From positions 1-11,085 of the forward strand of contig JASHYG010000250.1 of the NCBI GenBank assembly GCA_030043215.1: 11,085 nt of DNA. The letters run 5' to 3'. Source of the stretch: Gammaproteobacteria bacterium (GTDB lineage: Bacteria > Pseudomonadota > Gammaproteobacteria > Steroidobacterales > Steroidobacteraceae). Position 1 is the first letter of the stretch; the number at the start of each line of letters is the position of its first letter. The notes under the pieces were generated by a model that was given only the letters and a program-made list of their open reading frames with translations, did no database searches and had not been told where the DNA came from. A program made the translations under genes and the position numbers. Shown here piece after piece: positions 5,567 through 11,085 of this stretch.

Positions 5567-7979
5567 TGGTCCGGTCGCTGGAGAATTTCCCGGAGCAAGC
5601 CACGTTGACGATGGCCTTGCGGGTCCAGGCCTCGGGATCGGCATACAGCGCGACCAGCTCCCGGTGAGCGCGCGTGTAGTCGGCGAGGTCTGCGAGGTGC
5701 CGAAAGTGATCGCCATGGGTGAGCAACGTGTCGCGGATCGGACCGAAGATGCCCTGCTCATAGCGGCTGAAGTGATCGGCTGAGACGAGGTCCAGCGCCG
5801 CGCGCGTCTCGGGCTCGTTCAGGTAATGCCAGTTCGGGTCGTACCAGCCGGCAGACTCGGCAACCTGTTGCGCGGTCAGGCCGAAGAGGAAGAAATTCTC
5901 GGCCCCCGCTTCCTGCGCCATCTCGATGGTGGCGCCGTCGCGAGTGCCGATGGTCAGCGCGCCATTCATCATGAATTTCATGTTGCCGGTGCCGCTCGCT
6001 TCGAAGCCGGCGGTCGAGATCTGCTCGGAGACATCGCATGCGGGGATGAGGCGCTCCGCCATGGTGACGTTGTAGTCCGGCAGGAACAGCACCTTGAGCC
6101 GGCCGCGTATCAGCGGATCGGCGTTGATCGTGGCCGCGACGTTGTTGATCAGCTTGATGATCAGCTTCGCCAGATGGTAGGCCGGGGCTGCCTTGCCTGC
6201 GAAGAAGAAGGTGTGCGGCGTCATTTCCCGATGCGGATCGCGCCGCATCTGATCGTAGAGAACGATGATGTGCAGCACGTTGAGAAGCTGCCGCTTGTAT
6301 TCGTGAATGCGCTTGATCTGCGCGTCGAAGATCGAATCCGGATCGACGCTCTGTCCGGAGGTCGCCTTGAGCCAGTTGGCAAACGCAACTTTCGCCGCGC
6401 GTTTTGCGGCGCGGAATCGCTCGCGGAAGCCTGCGTCGTTGGCAAAAGGCAGGAGTCGACGCAGCTGCCCGAGATCGGTGACCCAGTCCTTGCCGCCGGT
6501 CGTCTCGCTGATGAGCGCGGACAGGCGCGGGTTGGCCTGCTGGAGCCAGCGCCGAGGCGTCACGCCGTTGGTCTTGTTGTTGAAGCGGCCGGGGAACAGC
6601 TCGGCAAAATCGCTGAGAACTCGGGTGCGCAGCAGGTCCGAGTGGATCGCTGCCACGCCATTGGTGCTGTGCGATCCGACCACGGCCAGGTGAGCCATGC
6701 GGATCTTGCGCACGGGCCCCTCCTCGACCAGGCTCATGCGTTGCACGCGCGCCTCATCTCCGGGATAGCGGTGGCGAACGTCGTCGAGAAAGCGGCGGTT
6801 GATCTCGTAGACGATCTCGAGGTGGCGGGGGACGAACATCTCGAAGAACTCGACCGGCCAGCGCTCGAGCGCCTCCGGCAGCAGCGTGTGGTTGGTGTAG
6901 GCCAACGTGCGAACCGTGAGATCCCATGCCTGATCCCAGGGCAGCTCGGCCTGATCGAGCAGTATGCGCATCAGCTCGGCGACGGCCAGCGCCGGGTGCG
7001 TGTCGTTCATCTGGATCGCCGCGCGATCCGGCAGCTGAGCCCAGCTCGTGTCGTGCTTGCGAATCCGGCTGACGATATCCTGCAGCGAGCAACTCACCAT
7101 GAAGTACTGCTGGAGAAACCGCAGCGCCCGCCCGGCCACCGTCGAGTCGTCCGGATAGAGCACGCGCGTGAGCGATTCGGCCGCCACGTTCTGGATGACG
7201 GCGCCCGCGAAGTCACCATGCGAGAACTCAGCGAAATCGAACGACTCCGGCGCCGCCGCGGCCCACAAGCGCAGGGTATTGATGCAATGGGCGCCATAGC
7301 CCACCACGGGCCGATCGTAGGCGATTCCGATGAGACTCGACGGACGGCTTCTGGTGATGGCGATGCCCGAGCCCTGCAGCTCGAAGCTGACGTTGAGGGG
7401 AACGACGTACATGGTGTCTGGACGCACGACTTCCCAGGGATCGGTGTGGCGCAGCCAGTTATCCGGTTGCTCGTGTTGCCAGCCGTCGCGGATCATTTGC
7501 CGGAAGATGCCGTATTCGTAGCGCAGACCGTAACCGATGGCCGGGTACTGCAGCGTGGCCAGGGAATCGATGAAGCACGCCGCGAGCCGGCCGAGGCCGC
7601 CGTTGCCGAGACCGGCATCCGGCTCCTCTTCGGTCAGCTGCTCGAGACTCCAGCCCGCTTCCACCATGGCCCGCCGCACTATCGGCTCGGCGGCGAGGTT
7701 CATCATGTTGTTGCGCAGCGTTCGACCCAGCAGGAATTCCATCGACAGGTAGTAGATGCGCTTGGGGTCCGCCTCCAGGCGCGCATGCCGCGTCTTGGCC
7801 CAACGGTGGGCGATCAGATCGCGAATGAACCGGCTGGTTGCTTCGAACCTTTGCCTCGACTTGGCTGACGGTGGATCGACCAGGTGATTGCACAGGAGAT
7901 AGCGGTCGGCCCAGTCCTCTTCCCGCCCGGCCAACCCCAGCCGGTCCAGCCGACGCTGCAACGCGGGATCCAGGGTCAT
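5514..7979 (-). CDS. glgP: Glycogen/alpha-glucan phosphorylase
   Basis: This enzyme releases glucose 1-phosphate from glycogen or maltodextrin chains by phosphorolysis, using pyridoxal phosphate. With the ATG at 7979 it has 821 residues, close to the 815 of E. coli GlgP. Landmarks are IYYLSMEFLLGRTL (75-88), GLGNGGLGRLAACF (123-136), RVLYPDDST (272-280), NDTHPALAVAELMR (325-338), TNGVTPRRW (470-478) and DAQIKRIHEYKRQLLN (552-567). The cofactor motif EASGTGNMKF places the Schiff-base lysine at Lys668. The ending SDRTITEYAREIW is conserved, so the 3' end is intact. The frame is open to a GTG at 8027, which would add 16 residues and has no ribosome binding site. I preferred the ATG, preceded by GAG 6 nt away, but the support is modest. 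No other glycogen gene is visible in the window, and whether glycogen or maltodextrin is preferred cannot be told. Confidence 0.95.
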   Translation of the reverse strand: MTLDPALQRRLDRLGLAGREEDWADRYLLCNHLVDPPSAKSRQRFEATSRFIRDLIAHRWAKTRHARLEADPKRIYYLSMEFLLGRTLRNNMMNLAAEPIVRRAMVEAGWSLEQLTEEEPDAGLGNGGLGRLAACFIDSLATLQYPAIGYGLRYEYGIFRQMIRDGWQHEQPDNWLRHTDPWEVVRPDTMYVVPLNVSFELQGSGIAITRSRPSSLIGIAYDRPVVGYGAHCINTLRLWAAAAPESFDFAEFSHGDFAGAVIQNVAAESLTRVLYPDDSTVAGRALRFLQQYFMVSCSLQDIVSRIRKHDTSWAQLPDRAAIQMNDTHPALAVAELMRILLDQAELPWDQAWDLTVRTLAYTNHTLLPEALERWPVEFFEMFVPRHLEIVYEINRRFLDDVRHRYPGDEARVQRMSLVEEGPVRKIRMAHLAVVGSHSTNGVAAIHSDLLRTRVLSDFAELFPGRFNNKTNGVTPRRWLQQANPRLSALISETTGGKDWVTDLGQLRRLLPFANDAGFRERFRAAKRAAKVAFANWLKATSGQSVDPDSIFDAQIKRIHEYKRQLLNVLHIIVLYDQMRRDPHREMTPHTFFFAGKAAPAYHLAKLIIKLINNVAATINADPLIRGRLKVLFLPDYNVTMAERLIPACDVSEQISTAGFEASGTGNMKFMMNGALTIGTRDGATIEMAQEAGAENFFLFGLTAQQVAESAGWYDPNWHYLNEPETRAALDLVSADHFSRYEQGIFGPIRDTLLTHGDHFRHLADLADYTRAHRELVALYADPEAWTRKAIVNVACSGKFSSDRTITEYAREIWDLQPSPVR

Positions 7980-8080
7980 CGGTATCTCAAGGGTTCTCGC
8001 CACGGTCGCCGCCTTGCTCGAGGCCACTCGAATATGGACGGCCAGACTATTCGATCCGCTGCTTTTACCCAGGAACTGGC

Positions 8081-8118
8081 GACAATAACTCGAAAAATTG
8101 TGTCGAACACTTCACAAT
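8081..8118. promoter_or_regulatory. Overlapping inverted repeats, possible operator between glgP and the MBL-fold gene
   Basis: ATTGTG at 8097-8102 and CACAAT at 8113-8118 form an exact inverted repeat with a 10-nt spacer. Nested inside is GTGTCGAACAC at 8100-8110. A further ACAAT at 8082-8086 is also complementary to the central ATTGT, again 10 nt away. The stretch is the most AT-rich part of the 184-bp divergent spacer, so it may be a regulator site or part of a promoter. No clean -35/-10 pair was found. Confidence 0.4.
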
Positions 8119-8139
8119 CCGCGGCACTGAACGCCGCGG
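8119..8139. repeat. Strong GC hairpin in the leader of the MBL-fold gene
   Basis: CCGCGGC at 8119-8125 and GCCGCGG at 8133-8139 pair perfectly over a 7-nt loop (ACTGAAC). The hairpin ends 13 nt before the GGAG ribosome binding site at 8153. There is no T-run on either side, so it is not an ordinary terminator. A leader RNA structure or protein site is possible. Confidence 0.5.
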
Positions 8140-8152
8140 GCGTCGCGAGATC

Positions 8153-8156
8153 GGAG
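8153..8156 (+). promoter_or_regulatory. Ribosome binding site of the MBL-fold gene
   Basis: GGAG stands 7 nt before the ATG at 8164 and supports that start. Confidence 0.6.
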
Positions 8157-8163
8157 CTACCCG

Positions 8164-9051
8164 ATGAGAGATGTCGTTCTTGGCCGGCTGCGGGTCTCCC
8201 GTGTCTACGAGGGAGACGGAGTGATTCCGCTCGCCGTCGCCCTGCCCGGCATCACGGAGCAGGACCTCGCACGCCTGAGGCGCTGGTACTGGGATCCGGA
8301 TCTGGCGGATGCCCTGGGTCAAGCCAACATGCGCATCAGCGTTCACAGCTTCCTGCTGCGAATCGACGGCCGCAACATCCTGATCGATACCTGCTGTGGG
8401 AATGACAAGAAGAGAAGCCTCGCGTCGGTCAGCGACCTCAAGTCGCCATACCTCGAGAACCTCGTGCATGCCGGCCTGCGGCCCGAAGACATCCATCTCG
8501 TGATGTGCACGCATCTGCATTTCGACCACGTCGGGTGGAACACGCGCCTGCGAGACGGGAGCTGGGTGCCCACGTTTCCGAACGCTCGTTATCTCTTCGG
8601 CCGGAAGGATCTCGACTTCTTCCGCACGCAGCGCCACGAAGCCACGCATCGTGAAGCCTTCGACGACAGCGTGGTCCCGATCCTGGACGCAGGACTCGCG
8701 GATATCGTGGATCCCGAGACACGAATCCATAAGGAGATCGGCGCTGGCATATGGCTCGAGGACGTGAGCGGACACTCGCCGGGGAATCTCTGCGTGATCG
8801 CCGAGTGCGGCGGAGACCGCGCGATTTTCTCGGGCGACTGCTTCCACCATCCGATCCAGCTCGTCCGTCCGGATGCGGAGTTCTTCGCCGACGAGAACCC
8901 GACAAAGGCGCGCGCGACGCGCGAGCGTCTCCTGGCCGGATACGCCAACACGAACGCGATCTTCTTCCCCGCGCATTTCACAGGCGCGACGGCGGGCCGT
9001 GTCGAAGGCGATCGAGAGGGGAACTTCAAATTTCGGTTCCTGCAGGCTTGA
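8164..9051 (+). CDS. Metallo-beta-lactamase-fold hydrolase
   Basis: This 295-residue protein has a complete dinuclear zinc site of the metallo-beta-lactamase superfamily. HxHxDH is THLHFDH with His117, His119, Asp121 and His122. The other ligands are His204 in SGHSPGN, the bridging Asp225 in FSGDCFH and His271 in FPAHF. By superfamily rules, His117, His119 and His204 hold one metal, and Asp121, His122 and His271 the other. There is no signal peptide, so it is cytoplasmic. The layout (LLRIDGRNILIDTCCGN, then the metal motif, then PNARYLFGRKDLDFF) resembles the broad group that includes AHL lactonases and related small-molecule hydrolases. That group acts on lactones, thioesters, phosphoesters and other bonds, so the substrate is not assignable. 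An N-terminal stretch of about 25 residues (28-52, with RRWYWDPD) before the core strand may shape the active site. It diverges from glgP and converges with the beta-propeller gene, leaving 44 nt. Confidence 0.9.
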   Translation: MRDVVLGRLRVSRVYEGDGVIPLAVALPGITEQDLARLRRWYWDPDLADALGQANMRISVHSFLLRIDGRNILIDTCCGNDKKRSLASVSDLKSPYLENLVHAGLRPEDIHLVMCTHLHFDHVGWNTRLRDGSWVPTFPNARYLFGRKDLDFFRTQRHEATHREAFDDSVVPILDAGLADIVDPETRIHKEIGAGIWLEDVSGHSPGNLCVIAECGGDRAIFSGDCFHHPIQLVRPDAEFFADENPTKARATRERLLAGYANTNAIFFPAHFTGATAGRVEGDREGNFKFRFLQA

Positions 9052-9095
9052 GCTGCATTGCGTTGCTCGGCAGCGACGGAGCACGCAAGACCCCG

Positions 9096-10511
9096 CTAGT
9101 GCCCGCTCGGCAGGCTCCAAATGTCGAGTACACCGCTGGTGGCGCGACGGTTGGCGTTGCCCTCGGGCAGGATGATCTTGCCGTCGAGCACGATGGGACT
9201 CTCCCAGTGGCCGGGGCCGCAAGGCAGCGTCGCAATGTGCCTGCCTGACGCCGCTTCATAGACGTTCAGTCCACCCTCGACCGCGTAGACGAAGAGCAGG
9301 CCGCCGGCCTCGAACGGACTGGTGCCGCTGCTGTCGTTGTGCCATCTTTCCTGGAGCCTGCCGTTCTCGAGCTCCCAAGCCGCGGTGCCGCCGTTGTCGG
9401 CCGCGAACATCCAAATCTGACCGCCGTGCTGCCACACGGCCGGTTGAGCGAACAAATCGGTTCCGCTGGGAGTCGAGACGATTTGCAGCTCGTGGTCCTG
9501 TCGCGGGGCGGAGCCGGCATTGGCCTTGCGGCTGAGCAGGCGGATCTTGCCGTCCTTGCCGCCCTGAGCGAGCAGATCGCCACCCAGCAGCACGGGCGAG
9601 GTGGAGCCCAGGTCGAGATCCTCGGTATTGAGCTCCGCAGTATTGGATGGCGTGTAGTTGCCCAGGATTCTCGTGGCGCCGGCGTTGAGCTCGATGAGCG
9701 CATCGCCCCAATCGGTCTCGCCGTTCCAGTCGCCATTGCCGGTAGCCACGAAGATGTCGCCGTCGCGGGGATCGATCACCGCACCCGCACGTCCCCAGAT
9801 ACCCGACTGGGTTTGCGCGCAAGAGTCCGGCTCCATCAGTCCGGCATGATCGCTACACAGAGAGTTCCACACCTGGAGGAGCGCGCCGGAGCTGCCATCG
9901 AGGATGGCGACATGGCCCTGATAGGGCGGGCGGTCGCCGATGTAACCTGCCGTAACGGCAATCACGTGGCCGCGGAAGAATTTCAGCGGCGAATCCATCT
10001 TCTCGCGCTGTGGGAGCCGCGTGATGGAGGTACGCCACAGGCGCTGGCCGTCGCTGACGGCCAGCTTCTGGATATAGCCGTCGGGTGAGGCGGCGTAAAG
10101 GTATTGCCGGTCGGGATCCGCGACGGGGGTCGAGTTGGTGAACTGGCGCGTGCCCGCGAGGTCCTCGTAGCTGGGCGGCGTGTATTCCCAAAGAGCGTCG
10201 CCGCTCTCGGCATCCAGCGCTATGGTCTTGCCGTAGGCGGTCGTCACGAAGATGGCGTCATGGCGAGCGCCGCGGATGATGACGCCGTGCAGATAAATGG
10301 CGCTGGCATCGACCAGCCCATCGAGCCTCACCTCCTGGTGCCGGAGCTGGGTCACGTTGGCGGCGGTGATGCCCGTGAACTCGAGATTGGCGCTGGTGCT
10401 TTGCACGTCACCGCCAAACATGAGCCAGTCCTGCGCGGCCAGGGTTTGGGCGGCGGCAACGCCGGCGAGGCTCGTCGCAAGCAGTAGGGGAATCAGAGCC
10501 CGGCATCTCAT
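9096..10511 (-). CDS. Secreted PQQ-binding-like beta-propeller repeat protein
   Basis: A Sec signal peptide (basic MRCR, hydrophobic run, likely cleavage after GVAAA near residue 21) precedes a 450-residue beta-propeller. The mature start, DWLMFGGDVQSTSANLEF then ITAANVTQL, resembles the N-terminus of quinoprotein alcohol dehydrogenases. Propeller strands of the type 'key, A/L-D, x-x-x-G, x-x-L/x-W' recur at about 94-110, 143-160, 197-215, 320-328, 375-390 and 412-428. Cys219 and Cys231 flank a loop leading to GIWGRAGAVIDPRDGDIFVATGNG and probably form a disulphide. There is no adjacent Cys pair and no CxxCH haem site, so a classical PQQ dehydrogenase or cytochrome fusion is not supported. 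It may be a PQQ enzyme of a divergent type, a binding protein or a structural propeller. A strong ribosome binding site, GAGGTGG, lies 7 nt before the ATG. Confidence 0.85.
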   Translation of the reverse strand: MRCRALIPLLLATSLAGVAAAQTLAAQDWLMFGGDVQSTSANLEFTGITAANVTQLRHQEVRLDGLVDASAIYLHGVIIRGARHDAIFVTTAYGKTIALDAESGDALWEYTPPSYEDLAGTRQFTNSTPVADPDRQYLYAASPDGYIQKLAVSDGQRLWRTSITRLPQREKMDSPLKFFRGHVIAVTAGYIGDRPPYQGHVAILDGSSGALLQVWNSLCSDHAGLMEPDSCAQTQSGIWGRAGAVIDPRDGDIFVATGNGDWNGETDWGDALIELNAGATRILGNYTPSNTAELNTEDLDLGSTSPVLLGGDLLAQGGKDGKIRLLSRKANAGSAPRQDHELQIVSTPSGTDLFAQPAVWQHGGQIWMFAADNGGTAAWELENGRLQERWHNDSSGTSPFEAGGLLFVYAVEGGLNVYEAASGRHIATLPCGPGHWESPIVLDGKIILPEGNANRRATSGVLDIWSLPSGH

Positions 10512-10518
10512 GAGAAAA

Positions 10519-10525
10519 CCACCTC
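10519..10525 (-). promoter_or_regulatory. Strong ribosome binding site of the beta-propeller gene
   Basis: GAGGTGG reads on the minus strand 7 nt before the ATG at 10511. It is the best Shine-Dalgarno match in the window and suggests efficient translation. Confidence 0.65.
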
Positions 10526-10585
10526 AGATCCTCTGGAGCAGCCCTCCGGTGATCGCACTCGCCGTCGCATGCGGCGTGCCTGGGA

Positions 10586-11085
10586 TCAGAATTCGACGAG
10601 CTTGAATCGAGTCCCTTCCTTGCCCTCGAGCTGGATCGAGCAGTCGCCGGGGTCTCCGCTGACCTGATACTGCAAATTAGGATCGAATGTGAAGGACAGG
10701 TAGCGCCTCTGACACCGGAGCTTCACGTCCGAGATGTGCCCGTCGGCGGCCACCTCGATCCGAAACTGTGGCTTGAACAGCTGCAAGAACCAGCTTCCGT
10801 TGCCGATCTGTCCCGAGACTTCGACTTCCCGTTGATCCAGGCGGAGCTGGTCGAGCTTCTGCATGATCGGCGTCACTTTCGCGACCGTACCCGCATCGAC
10901 GCCGAGTTTCTGCAGGCGCTTCCACGTCGCGATCGCCTCACTGTATTCTTGCGTCTTGAGCTCGAGCTGCAAGCAAGCGCGCAGGGCCACCGCCCAGACG
11001 TCCTTCGGTAGAACGTTGTCGCCGTCCGGCCACACGAGAGTTCGTCGCAACGCCTTGAGCTGCTCGGCCTCGTCACCCCACACTT
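10586..11085 (-). CDS. Unrecognised protein, C-terminal 165 residues (runs off the right edge)
   Basis: I do not recognise this family. The frame is open to the right edge, so the beginning is missing; a GTG at 11083 is more likely an internal Val than the start. The visible part has two halves. Residues 1-85 look helical, with a tetratricopeptide-like pair: VWAVALRACLQLELKTQEYS, then EAIATWKRLQKLG. Residues 86-165 look beta-rich, with GSWFLQLFKPQFRIEVAADG, then HISDVKLRCQRRYLSFTFDP, and the ending GTRFKLVEF. Cys124 and Cys148 could form a disulphide if the protein is exported. The form 'D-G-x-I-x-D-V-x-L-R-C' resembles energy-transducing C-terminal beta modules, but only loosely. It lies 74 nt upstream of the beta-propeller gene on the same strand, so the two may share a transcript. 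Confidence 0.75.
   Translation of the reverse strand, partial: VWGDEAEQLKALRRTLVWPDGDNVLPKDVWAVALRACLQLELKTQEYSEAIATWKRLQKLGVDAGTVAKVTPIMQKLDQLRLDQREVEVSGQIGNGSWFLQLFKPQFRIEVAADGHISDVKLRCQRRYLSFTFDPNLQYQVSGDPGDCSIQLEGKEGTRFKLVEF

Noticed and set aside
5826..7868. A 680-codon open frame on the plus strand opposite glgP
   Set aside because: It lies entirely within glgP, has no recognisable motif and has the low-complexity composition of an antisense shadow. Its length reflects high GC content, which makes stop codons rare.
9052..9095. A terminator between the MBL-fold gene and the propeller gene
   Set aside because: I found no stem of useful length and no T-run in the 44-nt gap.
8065..9222. 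A 385-codon minus-strand open frame opposite the MBL-fold gene
   Set aside because: The plus-strand gene has all zinc ligands and a good ribosome binding site. The minus frame has no motif and also overlaps the end of the propeller gene.
1..11085. A mobile element, defence island or toxin-antitoxin pair
   Set aside because: No transposase, integrase, terminal repeats, tRNA target or toxin/antitoxin-like small gene pair was seen. Composition is even, and the genes are mostly housekeeping.

Overview
The window comes from a GC-rich proteobacterium, most likely a gammaproteobacterium. The evidence is the high GC content and GC-ending codon use, the close gammaproteobacterial-type RhlE and Uup proteins, and an NlpC/P60 outer-membrane-type lipoprotein. 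No taxonomic marker is present, so any finer placement would be a guess. Coding density is high, no tRNA, rRNA, CRISPR array or insertion sequence is visible, and base composition looks even across the window.

Layout from left to right. (1) A minus-strand pair: a serine hydrolase of the class C beta-lactamase/family VIII esterase fold (407-1558), followed 13 nt downstream by the N-terminal part of a GMC flavoprotein alcohol oxidoreductase (1-393, running off the left edge). A perfect TATAAT -10 box lies upstream. (2) A plus-strand NlpC/P60 lipoprotein, probably a murein endopeptidase (1711-2190), expressed divergently from the pair. (3) A DEAD-box RNA helicase, rhlE (2212-3441, minus), and the ABC-F ATPase uup (3674-5566, plus). 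They diverge from a 232-bp spacer that contains three inverted repeats. (4) Glycogen phosphorylase glgP (minus, 5514 to about 7979), whose 3' end overlaps the 3' end of uup by 53 nt in antisense. (5) A metallo-beta-lactamase-fold hydrolase (8164-9051, plus), divergent from glgP across a spacer with operator-like inverted repeats and a strong hairpin. (6) A secreted PQQ-like beta-propeller protein (9096-10511, minus). (7) The C-terminal part of an unrecognised minus-strand protein (10586 to the right edge).

Most of the window is housekeeping: cell wall remodelling, RNA and ribosome maintenance, and glycogen use. The most plausible functional links are the esterase plus alcohol oxidoreductase pair (hydrolyse an ester, then oxidise the released alcohol) and the divergent rhlE/uup pair, both tied to RNA or ribosomes. 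I see no convincing undescribed multi-gene system. The points most worth checking are the antisense uup/glgP overlap, the two structured divergent spacers, and the two accessory proteins at the right end.
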